The notes under the pieces were generated by a model, which had not been told where the DNA came from, did no database searches, and was given only the letters and a program-made list of their open reading frames with translations. From a bacterium (lineage in GTDB: Bacteria > CAYTYR01 > UBA6262): 42,441 nucleotides of DNA. Shown here in pieces: positions 9,361 to 17,171 of this stretch (position 1 is its first letter; each line of letters begins with the position of its first letter). The translations under genes and the position numbers were made by a program. The stretch covers positions 1 to 42,441 of the forward strand of contig JAQTPL010000013.1 in NCBI GenBank assembly GCA_028712895.1, written 5' to 3'.

Positions 9361-10434
9361 GTCAGTTATTTTAGCAATTCCCTCATTTAATTGCCTGGCT
9401 AATCCTTGGTCATTCATTACTTTCAGCCGTATCTTTTCGCATTCTTCATAACTGGTTTGGTTCTTGGTATACCAGTCTGACCACCATTCTTTCTCGTATT
9501 GTTGAAGTTTTGCGCCAAAAACCATAGCCTGTTGTTCGTCAGCCGGCGCTCCTAAGCTCTGGCTTTCTTCATTCATGGCCGCCCGCCAGGTTTTATTTTG
9601 CGCGACAGTGTAGTCAATATATAATTTTTTTTCTCGCGGTGTTAATTCTATCTTAGGAGGAACTTCTTTCTCTATATTGCCACGCCGGCTCTTAGGAGGA
9701 GCGGCTGTCTTCTGCTGAGCGGCTTTTAAAGCTGCTGCGTTTTTCTTGAGCCATGTAGCTGTTTCGAGTTCACCCGCAGCTCGTTTCTGCAAGCCTATTT
9801 GCTTATAGATCCTGGCCAGCTCCAAATGCGGTTGGGGGTCAGCAGGATCACGGATAATTAATAAGTGGTAATATTCCTGGCTAGACCTGATCACATCAGA
9901 TTCCTTATTTTTAATCAGAGCCAACTGTGCCAGGGCTTCTTTGGCCTGGCCCATTTTATTTAGACTCTTGGCTAATTCCAGGCGCAGGACATCTTCATCT
10001 ACAGCGCCGGGGTATTCTTTCATAAGGCGAGTAATGACATCATTACGTTCTTTATATTGCCTTAAGCGGTCATAGATATCTATAAAAAGGATCAAGCCCT
10101 CTTTACGATATGGGGTAGCCTTTGGCCGGGCTACCAATTTCTGCAGCGCCTTAGCAGCGGCAGCATCATTAAACAAAAAATGGCAATAGATATAGCCTGC
10201 TTTATACAAGCTGGGTGGAGCATATTCACTATAAGAGTATTTAGCTCCTACTGACTCGTACTCTTGGACTGCTTCCTGGTACTTTTTATTGTTATATAGC
10301 GCTTCGGCCTTGGTAAAAACAATTTGTGCCTGCTTGGTCTGGTATTTGCGCCAGGCATTAAATCCAGCTATCAAAGCAATGACCAGTATAATAATAATAC
10401 CAAAGCGGGTATAAAGCGCTTTACCTTGTTGCAT
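9358..10434 (-). CDS. Membrane-anchored TPR protein of the minor-pilin cluster
   Basis: 358 residues, starting ATG behind GGGAGG. A single transmembrane helix (about residues 10-26) has a short basic N-terminus, placing the rest most likely in the periplasm. Residues about 35-240 are tetratricopeptide-like helices (FTKAEALYNNKKYQEAVQEY, LELARIYKQIGLQKRAAGEL). A Lys/Ala/Pro-rich linker and a charged C-terminal segment without recognised motifs follow. It lies between the pilX-like gene and the propeller gene, so a scaffold role in pilus or adhesin assembly is plausible, but no specific function can be named. Its TAG stop lies in the terminal inverted repeat of the adjoining mobile element, so the natural C-terminus may have been changed by the insertion. 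Confidence 0.75.
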   Translation of the reverse strand: MQQGKALYTRFGIIIILVIALIAGFNAWRKYQTKQAQIVFTKAEALYNNKKYQEAVQEYESVGAKYSYSEYAPPSLYKAGYIYCHFLFNDAAAAKALQKLVARPKATPYRKEGLILFIDIYDRLRQYKERNDVITRLMKEYPGAVDEDVLRLELAKSLNKMGQAKEALAQLALIKNKESDVIRSSQEYYHLLIIRDPADPQPHLELARIYKQIGLQKRAAGELETATWLKKNAAALKAAQQKTAAPPKSRRGNIEKEVPPKIELTPREKKLYIDYTVAQNKTWRAAMNEESQSLGAPADEQQAMVFGAKLQQYEKEWWSDWYTKNQTSYEECEKIRLKVMNDQGLARQLNEGIAKITD

Positions 10435-10470
10435 ACGTTAGTGCCTCCCGAATATAATTATAAACAATAC

Positions 10471-10779
10471 TCAGTTTTTTTCTTGTAGTGTCACCTTCAC
10501 TGTTGAAGAATCAGGAAATACCAATGTAAAAACATCCGTGTCGTTGGCAACCGTTATTGAATCCAAAAAAACATTATAGGTAGCGTCGTTTTTCAGCCGG
10601 TACAGCGCCTTTTGCGTGCCAGCTTCAGCCAGGTACATAGCTTTGGCCTGCGATTTTACCTGGTTCGATCTTTTTGCTTCTGACCAGAGCCAGAACATCA
10701 AGCCAATTACTATCCCGGTCACAAAAATAATCACTACCATTACGGAAACAATGGCCGCACCCTGCTGGTTTTTTAGCAT
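10471..10779 (-). CDS. PilX-like minor pilin
   Basis: 102 residues. The N-terminus KNQQGAAIVSVMVVIIFVTG carries a Gly-Ala prepilin processing site followed by the hydrophobic alpha-1 helix. AKAMYLAEAGTQKALYRLKN matches the conserved helix of the PilX N-terminal family. The processed protein would be short for a minor pilin. Its position between the pilW-like gene (upstream) and the TPR gene matches the usual pilV-W-X order. The prepilin peptidase that would process it is encoded at 13203. Minor pilins of this type prime pilus assembly and may form part of the tip. Confidence 0.7.
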   Translation of the reverse strand: MLKNQQGAAIVSVMVVIIFVTGIVIGLMFWLWSEAKRSNQVKSQAKAMYLAEAGTQKALYRLKNDATYNVFLDSITVANDTDVFTLVFPDSSTVKVTLQEKN

Positions 10780-10791
10780 GATCTTTCCCCC

Positions 10792-11898
10792 TTAGGGCAA
10801 ATAAGGAAACACTCTACCTTCGCTCCTGTACGTACGCACACCTGAGCTGCTGGTAGTTTGAGGTTCATCATTTGTCAGTTCCAAAATGATATCAAAATGC
10901 TGTTCAAAATTATTATTGACTATATTATCGATCCTAAAAGTGCTGACATACTGGCACAGGGGATTAGGTTCTATTAGTTTCCAGTCGACATTAGCTCCTG
11001 GCGCAAACATATTAGCCAGGCTGCCGCCTTGCCATTCTTCCAGGTAAAGCTTGCCCCGGTTTTCTATACCAGTCGTGCCGGTAGCTGGCTGGTAACGGAT
11101 CCGTCGTACCAGGTTATTGTCTTTTTCTGTTTTTTGATACATGGCCGCAGTCACTGCAGAGGCAGGTGTCACATCCATTATTATAGCTCCTGTTGACACG
11201 GAAATATCATCAAAATATATAGAAGTATCATTTTCTAAGTTGGTGAGCGAGAGGGTGTAAGAACTCGGGCCGGCATTAAAAGGAACCAGCCGGACAAAAT
11301 GCTCCCATTGCCAGTCCTGAGCAGCAGCGACAACCTGAGTATGCACTGGTGCAGTAACCGGTACTGTATTAATTTCAAACTGAAAGGTTTTCGCACTAGC
11401 AGTCTTAAACCAAATGCTTACCAAATAGGTCGGAGCAGGGCCCAAGACCTGGATCGTACCAAGACTGGTATAGGTAAATTGGCCGATAGCCAGGGGATTG
11501 AGACAGATGCAATATATGCCGCTACGCGGCCCGCCGCTGGAAGATATTTTCACTATCTGATTGGGGACTAAATCATTCCAGGCATAGGGAGTGCCGGCAC
11601 CGTAGGGAAATTCAAAGCTGGTGTTGATACCCCGGTCTTCACCATCGCCAGCGGTAACAGGAGAATCAAAAGGTCCAGTTATGCCGATTGAGCTGGCGCG
11701 GGAGCTGCGCAATTCCTGGGTAATATAGTGCATGGCGCTTCTGGCTTCTTCCTGTAAAACTAACTGCGACGTGTTTTTCCAGTAAGCGACGCTGACATAT
11801 TTGATCAACTTGGAAAGACTGAGATAAAGGACAGCCAACATCGAGACAACGATCAGCACTTCCACCAGGGTTATACCTTTATCATTCTTAATAGTCAT
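10792..11898 (-). CDS. PilW-like minor pilin with a jelly-roll insertion
   Basis: 368 residues. The prepilin site is DKG-ITLVEVLIVVSMLAVLY (cleavage after Gly, Glu at +5), followed by an amphipathic helix and the HYITQELRSS segment common in PilW/PilV-type proteins. Residues about 125-240 look like an inserted carbohydrate-binding-module-type jelly roll: YLVSIWFKTASAKTFQFEI, then WQWEHFVRLVPF and SIYFDDISVS. A conserved C-terminal pilin part follows. It is spaced 9 nt from the pilV-like gene and 12 nt from the pilX-like gene, so it is cotranscribed. The insert suggests a binding function at the pilus tip, which is inference. Confidence 0.75.
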   Translation of the reverse strand: MTIKNDKGITLVEVLIVVSMLAVLYLSLSKLIKYVSVAYWKNTSQLVLQEEARSAMHYITQELRSSRASSIGITGPFDSPVTAGDGEDRGINTSFEFPYGAGTPYAWNDLVPNQIVKISSSGGPRSGIYCICLNPLAIGQFTYTSLGTIQVLGPAPTYLVSIWFKTASAKTFQFEINTVPVTAPVHTQVVAAAQDWQWEHFVRLVPFNAGPSSYTLSLTNLENDTSIYFDDISVSTGAIIMDVTPASAVTAAMYQKTEKDNNLVRRIRYQPATGTTGIENRGKLYLEEWQGGSLANMFAPGANVDWKLIEPNPLCQYVSTFRIDNIVNNNFEQHFDIILELTNDEPQTTSSSGVRTYRSEGRVFPYLP

Positions 11899-11907
11899 TA
11901 TGGGTTC

Positions 11908-12483
11908 CTAATATTTATCGACATTGGCGACTATAGTCACTATTTCCACAGGTCTCCTGTTGGGGAAACCTGCATCCAGCTGCGGCCAGGTAACTGTTAT
12001 GATAATACGTTTGAAATCTGTCGGCGCTCCTGACGCATCAGGCAGGATATTACCGTCGTCAGGGACATTAACATATTCCACCTCGACCTCGCGGTGATAT
12101 CTAGATCCAGATCCCGCTATAATAAAACCTTCAGCATCAGCAGCAGGATCAACAAAACCATTATAATCATCAATATCGTCGAATGGTGGCTCACCGGTTT
12201 CAGCACCTAATACTGCGCTACCTAAAGCGATAGCTTTCCCAGGCGCGGCTAATTCATCCCATTTAGGCATGCTCAATATTTCTTCCATCAGCTCTTGCCC
12301 TAATTTCATCGCTGTGGTCGAACGGTTGTAATACATTACTTCCTTGATCGAGCGGTTGAGCAGGAAAAACAACGGCAAAATAGCTACGAATAAAATAGCT
12401 GTAGCTATAGCCATCTCCACTAAGGTCATCCCGAACCTGGTTAATAATCGACTGCGTTTTTTAGGCATGCTGTTTTCCCACAT
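11908..12483 (-). CDS. PilV-like minor pilin
   Basis: 191 residues, first gene of the minor pilin operon. The prepilin signal RFG-MTLVEMAIATAILFVAIL is textbook, with cleavage after Gly and Glu at +5. KLGQELMEEILSMPKWDEL and VEVEYVN resemble PilV-type pseudopilins. The first ATG (12483) lacks a good ribosome site, and an internal ATG five codons on (12468) is also possible. It diverges from a plus-strand pseudopilin gene, and the 160-bp gap carries a promoter for each direction. Confidence 0.75.
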   Translation of the reverse strand: MWENSMPKKRSRLLTRFGMTLVEMAIATAILFVAILPLFFLLNRSIKEVMYYNRSTTAMKLGQELMEEILSMPKWDELAAPGKAIALGSAVLGAETGEPPFDDIDDYNGFVDPAADAEGFIIAGSGSRYHREVEVEYVNVPDDGNILPDASGAPTDFKRIIITVTWPQLDAGFPNRRPVEIVTIVANVDKY

Positions 12484-12516
12484 AAATCAGTAATTTGCTT
12501 TCTATCCCTTATATAA

Positions 12517-12545
12517 AAATTATCATAATAGGTCTATTTTGTCAA
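12517..12545 (-). promoter_or_regulatory. Promoter of the pilVWX-type operon
   Basis: On the minus strand TTGACA (12540-12545) is followed by 17 nt and TAATTT (12517-12522), or by 15 nt and GATAAT (12519-12524). It lies about 35-60 nt upstream of the first minor pilin gene, in an AT-rich divergent gap. Confidence 0.55.
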
Positions 12546-12599
12546 TTCATTAAATACTATTATCTTTACCTGTCTTTAAAGCCGGCAGTTTGGTTTTGC

Positions 12600-12628
12600 T
12601 TGACATCTCATTTAAATAATGTTAGTTA
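12600..12628 (+). promoter_or_regulatory. Possible promoter of the plus-strand pseudopilin
   Basis: TTGACA (12600-12605), 17 nt, then TAGTTA (12623-12628). The implied transcription start would fall almost on the GGAGG ribosome site at 12636, which is tight, and the -10 match is weak. The true -10 may be elsewhere. Confidence 0.3.
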
Positions 12629-12644
12629 TGTATCTGGAGGCACC

Positions 12645-13196
12645 GTGAAAACATCAACTAAAGGATATACCCTGGTAGAACTGCTTATAGTTGGCACCAT
12701 ACTTTCCATTCTTGCAGTTGTGTCTTATAAGTTCTTCAATGGTAATTTTTTCAAAAATAATAAGATCAAGGAAGCTAGAAGCCAGATGATGTCATTGCGA
12801 CTGGCTTTAAAATCGTATCTGGCTGATACTGACGAATGGCCGGTACTCGATGGCTTTGCGCTGGGCATTGCCCCTCATGATAATACGCAATGGGAAAACG
12901 CCTTAATTAACGGCAACAGCGAAACCGGTTGGCATGGGCCGTATGCACTAGCTGTACCAAATGATCCCTGGGAACATCGCTATATCTATATGAATTATAA
13001 TGTAAGCCCAGATAGTTTTTCGGCTATTGTCTGCCAGGGACCTTTGGGCACGGATAACGGGACAGCGCCTCATTATGCTATAGCTGATCCTTATGCGATT
13101 GCCAATAAAGTAACTTATCCTCCTGACCGTCATGGTTTTAGCATCGTCCCAAGCGTTGAAGCTGAAGACTTTTCCATTATTCTCTGGATGGAATAG
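12645..13196 (+). CDS. GspG-like pseudopilin on the opposite strand
   Basis: I choose the GTG at 12645 because TGGAGG lies just upstream and the protein then begins with a normal prepilin leader (KTSTKG-YTLVELLIVGTILSIL). An upstream in-frame ATG would add about 50 residues of non-conserved sequence. The mature part (about 175 residues) has the short alpha-1 helix and a C-terminal WHGPYALAVPNDPWEHRYIY block, resembling the GspG-type pseudopilin motif in which a calcium-binding loop follows DPW. It is the only pil gene here on the plus strand, divergent from the minor pilins and convergent with the peptidase gene only 6 bp away. It could be a minor pilin or a type II-like pseudopilin. Confidence 0.75.
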   Translation: MKTSTKGYTLVELLIVGTILSILAVVSYKFFNGNFFKNNKIKEARSQMMSLRLALKSYLADTDEWPVLDGFALGIAPHDNTQWENALINGNSETGWHGPYALAVPNDPWEHRYIYMNYNVSPDSFSAIVCQGPLGTDNGTAPHYAIADPYAIANKVTYPPDRHGFSIVPSVEAEDFSIILWME

Positions 13197-13202
13197 ATCA
13201 TC

Positions 13203-13982
13203 TTACCCAAAAAGATGGGCTGACACCCAGGCAGAAATCGGTTCGCCAAATAATATCACCGTAACCGCTGCAGCAGCGATGAAAGGCCCGAAAGGGATTG
13301 GATCCTTTCTCTTCCTCAGGCCTGTGACCAACAAGATAATACCTACGACACCACCAGCCAAAAAAGACAATCCCAGCATGATCAGCGTATATTCCCATCC
13401 TAAGAAGGTCCCCAACCCAGCGGCCAGCTTAATATCTCCCCCGCCCATGCCGCCCCGGCTGACCCAGGCAATAAAATAAAGGATGCCACCGCCGGCGAGA
13501 AGGCCAACATAGCTGGCTACCAGGCGGTTCAGCGGCAGCGGGAAATAAAAGATAATTTGCAAGAATAATTCCCGGTTAAAAAAACTGAAGATAGTGCCAG
13601 CCACCATCAAGCCATAGCTCAATTCATCCGGTATGATCTGCTCCTGGAAATCAATAAAGGTGATGATCACCAGAACCAGGCACACCAGGGCATACATCCA
13701 GAAGAAAAAAGTAAAATGATATTTTAGGAATAAAGCCACAGCCAGGATTCCGGTGAGCAATTCCACGAATGGATAGCGCCAGGAGATGGGCGCCTGGCAC
13801 AAACGGCATTGTCCCTGCAGGAGGGCGAAACTTAAGACCGGGATATTATCGTACCACTGGATAGGTTTATGGCAGGACGGGCAGTGCGAAGCAGGAAAGA
13901 CAATAGATTCATGACGTGGCAGCCGGTAGATGCAGACATTGGCAAAACTGCCAAAAAGAAGGCCGAATAATAAGACGATCAC
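13203..13982 (-). CDS. pilD: Prepilin peptidase / N-methyltransferase
   Basis: Polytopic inner-membrane aspartyl protease that cleaves leader peptides of the pilins encoded around it and methylates the new N-terminus. Visible signatures are GSFANVCIYRLPRHES, two CxxC pairs (CPSC and CRLC) in the cytosolic zinc loop, the first catalytic Asp in FIDFQEQIIPDELS, and the GGGDIKLA motif with the second catalytic Asp. The listed GTG start (13982) has no good ribosome site. A GGAGAA lies just ahead of in-frame ATT codons 15-18 nt upstream, and including them would give the usual N-terminal helix length, so a non-AUG start is possible. A strong stem-loop separates it from the pilin gene upstream. Confidence 0.93.
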   Translation of the reverse strand: MIVLLFGLLFGSFANVCIYRLPRHESIVFPASHCPSCHKPIQWYDNIPVLSFALLQGQCRLCQAPISWRYPFVELLTGILAVALFLKYHFTFFFWMYALVCLVLVIITFIDFQEQIIPDELSYGLMVAGTIFSFFNRELFLQIIFYFPLPLNRLVASYVGLLAGGGILYFIAWVSRGGMGGGDIKLAAGLGTFLGWEYTLIMLGLSFLAGGVVGIILLVTGLRKRKDPIPFGPFIAAAAVTVILFGEPISAWVSAHLFG

Positions 13983-14013
13983 AGCTTCCAGGAAAATAAT
14001 ATTCTCCTTTAGT

Positions 14014-14047
14014 ATAAATGGGTTGGGGGAATCCCCAACCCATTTAT
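14014..14047. terminator. Stem-loop between pilA and pilD
   Basis: A perfect 15-bp stem with a GAAT loop (ATAAATGGG.../...CCCATTTAT). In the minus-strand transcript it follows the pilin stop by about 24 nt and precedes the ribosome site for pilD, with no U-tract after it. It therefore looks more like a partial terminator or mRNA-stabilising hairpin that would raise pilin over peptidase. On the plus strand it is followed by TTTT. Confidence 0.65.
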
Positions 14048-14070
14048 TTTAAGTATACTACTACAATATT

Positions 14071-14610
14071 TTACCACAGACTAATAGTTGAAGCTCTTGT
14101 ATCAGGATTTGCACAATCTACCATTACTTTGGCCGTAGACGTTGAAACTTCAGCAGTAGACTGAAACGCCCATCCACCATCATTGGCACCATCTGCATTA
14201 TAAGCTGCTGAGTATACACTGACATTAGGATTACCAGGAACTGTACCACCTTGTGCCCTATGATCACCATCACCGCAATCTTCATTTACGGTTGGCATAG
14301 CATCCAGATAATTATTAGCCCCAGAGCCAATGAACGGTGTCATAGTTAATCCACAAGTAACAGATGTTCCTGCTACGTGTTCAGTAGCATCAGTCCCACG
14401 CGCCGGGTAAATACCTTCCAGGTCGCTGTAATAAATATTAAGCGCGGAACGGATCGCTCCTAAATTACCCTTAGTAGCGCTTTCTCTGGACCTTCTAATA
14501 AAGTTCATATAACGCGGAACAGCAATACCAGCAAGAATACCGATAATGGCTACCACGATCATCAATTCTACCAAGGTAAATCCTTTTTTGCTTCTTAAAA
14601 ATCTCATCAT
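14071..14610 (-). CDS. pilA: Major type IV pilin
   Basis: 179 residues. The leader is MMRFLRSKKG, cleaved before FTLVELMIVVAIIGILAGIA, the canonical type IVa pilin N-terminus with Glu5. The C-terminal domain is Gly/Ala/Thr-rich with three cysteines, two of which may form the D-region disulfide. The GGGAGGGGGTG ribosome site is very strong and the gene has its own TTGACA promoter, consistent with an abundant major subunit. It lies between pilC (upstream) and pilD. Confidence 0.9.
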   Translation of the reverse strand: MMRFLRSKKGFTLVELMIVVAIIGILAGIAVPRYMNFIRRSRESATKGNLGAIRSALNIYYSDLEGIYPARGTDATEHVAGTSVTCGLTMTPFIGSGANNYLDAMPTVNEDCGDGDHRAQGGTVPGNPNVSVYSAAYNADGANDGGWAFQSTAEVSTSTAKVMVDCANPDTRASTISLW

Positions 14611-14658
14611 ATTTATTCACCCCCTCCCGGTTTTGAATAGCTTACTTTCGCTTATATA

Positions 14659-14687
14659 AAAATAACACACTTAGCATGTAGTGTCAA
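14659..14687 (-). promoter_or_regulatory. Promoter of pilA
   Basis: On the minus strand TTGACA (14682-14687), 17-nt spacer, TATTTT (14659-14664), about 50 nt upstream of the pilin ATG. It sits in the pilC-pilA gap. Confidence 0.7.
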
Positions 14688-14710
14688 GACATTTCTATGC
14701 TTGAAGGTGA

Positions 14711-15955
14711 TTATTGCGTCGCTTTGCTCACGACTTCGCCCAGTTCAAAGATAGGCAGGAACATGGCGATGACCATGGCCCCGATCACTACACCCATCAC
14801 GACGATAATAAGCGGCTCGATCATGCTGGTCAGGCCGGCTACCGCGACTTCTACTTCCTGGTCATAAAAATCAGCTACTTTATGCAGCATATTATCCAGG
14901 GCGCCGGTTTCTTCACCGACTGAGATCATCTGGGTCACCATCGGCGGGAAAACCCCGCTTTCTTTCAAGGGCGCGGCGATCCTTTCACCTTCCCGGATAT
15001 TTTCCCGGGCGCTCATGACTGCGTCTTCGACTATTTTGTTGCCGGCGGTTTTCCCGGTAGTGCTGATGGCATCCAGGATAGGCACACCGCTTTTGATCAA
15101 GGTGCCCAGAGTGCGGGAAAACTTGGCAATAGCCACTTTGCGGATAAGCGGCCCGAAAACCGGCAGCTTAAGCAGGAAACTATCCCAGATCCTGCTCCCT
15201 TTTTCTGTTTTAATGTATTGCCGCAGAGCAAACAGGGCAATTACCGTACCAATTATGAATACTAAAATGAACTTTCTCAGGAATTCACTGATCCCGATCA
15301 GTATCTGTGTCGGCATAGGCAATTCCCCGCCAAAAGCCGTAAATACTGTTTTAAAGGTCGGGATAACCGCTACCAACATGAAAACCGTGATCCCGATCGC
15401 TACCAGGGTAACAAGCGTCGGATAGACCATAGCGCTCTTGACCTTGCCTACTAATCTGGAAGTGGATTCCAGGTAGGCAGACAACCGTTCCAGGATAATG
15501 TCCAGCACGCCGCCGGTTTCACCGCTGCGGACCATACCGACATATAGCTCATCAAATACGGTCGGATACTTAGCCATAGAATCAGCGATAGAAAGCCCGC
15601 CTTCGATATCAGTCTTGACATCGCTGATCACCTGTTTGAATACCTTGCTTTCTATTTGTTCCACCAGGATGCCTAATCCCTGGACGATCGGCACCCCTGC
15701 GCTTACCAGCGTGGAAAGCTGCCGGCTGAACAGCACCAGGTTTTTGGCGCCTACCCTTTTGCCTTTTTCCTTTTTCATAAAAGGAATCGCATCGATCAAA
15801 GAGTTGGCTATATTCTTCTTTTCTTCTTCGATCGAGAGAATAATAAATTTCTGTCCCCTGAGCTTATCGGTCACGTCTTTCTGGATCTTGGCTTCCATTA
15901 CTCCCGACATCTCTCCGCCTTGCGGAGCACGGACTTTATACTTGTACTTAGGCAT
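14711..15955 (-). CDS. pilC: Type IV pilus inner-membrane platform protein PilC
   Basis: 414 residues, GspF/PilC family. It is the polytopic platform on which PilB and PilT act to extend or retract the pilus. Two GspF domains are visible: the first with LVLFSRQLSTLVSAGVPIVQ (about 70-90) and the second with AKFSRTLGTLIKSGVPILDA (about 275-295). Three hydrophobic spans are seen (around 170, 220 and 380). The start ATG has AAGGAGG 7 nt upstream. It lies directly downstream of pilT. Confidence 0.95.
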   Translation of the reverse strand: MPKYKYKVRAPQGGEMSGVMEAKIQKDVTDKLRGQKFIILSIEEEKKNIANSLIDAIPFMKKEKGKRVGAKNLVLFSRQLSTLVSAGVPIVQGLGILVEQIESKVFKQVISDVKTDIEGGLSIADSMAKYPTVFDELYVGMVRSGETGGVLDIILERLSAYLESTSRLVGKVKSAMVYPTLVTLVAIGITVFMLVAVIPTFKTVFTAFGGELPMPTQILIGISEFLRKFILVFIIGTVIALFALRQYIKTEKGSRIWDSFLLKLPVFGPLIRKVAIAKFSRTLGTLIKSGVPILDAISTTGKTAGNKIVEDAVMSARENIREGERIAAPLKESGVFPPMVTQMISVGEETGALDNMLHKVADFYDQEVEVAVAGLTSMIEPLIIVVMGVVIGAMVIAMFLPIFELGEVVSKATQ

Positions 15956-15971
15956 CGCTACGCCTCCTTAA

Positions 15972-15999
15972 AAATTTCAAATCTCAAAATTAAAATCAT
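15972..15999. repeat. Four degenerate AT-rich heptads (pilC-pilT gap)
   Basis: The gap holds a 7-nt-period run, AAATTTC AAATCTC then two more diverged units. It is the AT-rich counterpart of the GC-richer heptad arrays elsewhere in this window. Confidence 0.5.
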
Positions 16000-16001
16000 T
16001 T

Positions 16002-17069
16002 TCACTTGAACGATTCCTTGCACAATCTTTGCAAATCTTCGGCATCCAGCGTATGGGTCATCGCTTCGGTATAGGTGATGATATGTTTGGAATAAAGTTC
16101 ATATAAGCCATAATTCATCGTCTGCATGCCATATTTTGCGCCAGTCTGCATAGCTAATGGAACTTGCTGGGTTTTCTGCTCCCGGATCAAATTCCTGATA
16201 GCCGGAGTAACCACTAAAACTTCCGCGCACAATACCCGGCCGGAACCGCTGGCTTTGGGAATGAGCTGTTGGCATAGCACCCCTTGCAGCACGAATGATA
16301 ACTGGGCCCTGATCTGGGTCTGCTGGTGCGGCGGGAAAACATCGATGATACGGTTGATCGACTGGGGCGCATCGGAAGTATGCAACGTGGCAAACACTAA
16401 ATGGCCGGTTTCTGCTATGGTCAGGGCAGCGGAAATAGTCTCTAGGTCGCGCATTTCTCCGACCAGAATGATGTCCGGATCCTGCCTCAACACGTACTTC
16501 AGGGCCTGGACAAAGGAATGAGTATCACTGCCCACTTCACGTTGGTTCACAATGCAATTTTTATGGGAATGGACATATTCGATAGGGTCTTCAATGGTCA
16601 CAATATGGCTGTGACGGTTCTCATTGATATAGTCAATAATGGAAGCCAGGGTAGTGGTCTTGCCGCTGCCGGTCGGGCCGGTGATCAATACCAGGCCTTT
16701 AGGCATTTTTACGAAATCTCCCACTACTTCCGGCAACCGCAAGTCTTCAAACGAGGAGATAGTATTGGGGATAGAACGCAGAGCGGCGCCGATATGGCCG
16801 CGCTGCCGGAAAACATTCATTCTGATGCGGCCTACATCTTTAATCCCGATAGACAGGTCCAATTCATTGGATTTTTCGAATTTTTCCTTCTGATTATCAC
16901 TGAGAATACTGTAAATCAGCCGCTGGGACAGGTCAGGCGTAAGCTCTTCATATTCCAGCTTGATCAATTCGCCATCGATCCTGAGCTGCGGCGGACAGCC
17001 TACTGTAAGATGCAGATCGCTGGCGCCTTTCTGGTACATCAAACGCAATAGTTCATCCATCGTTATCAT
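16002..17069 (-). CDS. pilT: Pilus retraction ATPase PilT
   Basis: 355 residues. Hexameric cytoplasmic ATPase that powers pilus retraction. An N-terminal PAS-like domain (DLHLTVGCPPQLRIDGEL) is followed by Walker A GPTGSGKTTTLAS (about 129-141), the Asp box, Walker B DPDIILVGEMRD and the His box TGHLVFATLHTSDA. The PilT-specific AIRNLIREQKT motif separates it from PilB. The ATG has AAGGAG 9 nt upstream. Gene order pilB-pilT-pilC is the standard one. Confidence 0.97.
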   Translation of the reverse strand: MITMDELLRLMYQKGASDLHLTVGCPPQLRIDGELIKLEYEELTPDLSQRLIYSILSDNQKEKFEKSNELDLSIGIKDVGRIRMNVFRQRGHIGAALRSIPNTISSFEDLRLPEVVGDFVKMPKGLVLITGPTGSGKTTTLASIIDYINENRHSHIVTIEDPIEYVHSHKNCIVNQREVGSDTHSFVQALKYVLRQDPDIILVGEMRDLETISAALTIAETGHLVFATLHTSDAPQSINRIIDVFPPHQQTQIRAQLSFVLQGVLCQQLIPKASGSGRVLCAEVLVVTPAIRNLIREQKTQQVPLAMQTGAKYGMQTMNYGLYELYSKHIITYTEAMTHTLDAEDLQRLCKESFK

Positions 17070-17090
17070 AGCAAAAAGCTCCTTAAAATA

Positions 17091-17164
17091 AGTCGCTAGT
17101 TTCTAGTCGCTGTTCGCTGGTTTTTAAGGTTTCGCTGATTACCAGTGACTAGTAACCAGCAACT
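17091..17164. repeat. Folded heptad array between pilB and pilT
   Basis: The pilB-pilT gap is almost entirely 7-nt units (AGTCGCT AGTTTCT on one side, AGTGACT on the other). The right half is the diverged reverse complement of the left: 22 nt at 17091-17112 pair with 17143-17164 at 18 of 22 positions. The RNA would form one long imperfect hairpin. Confidence 0.75.
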
Positions 17165-17171
17165 GTATTAA

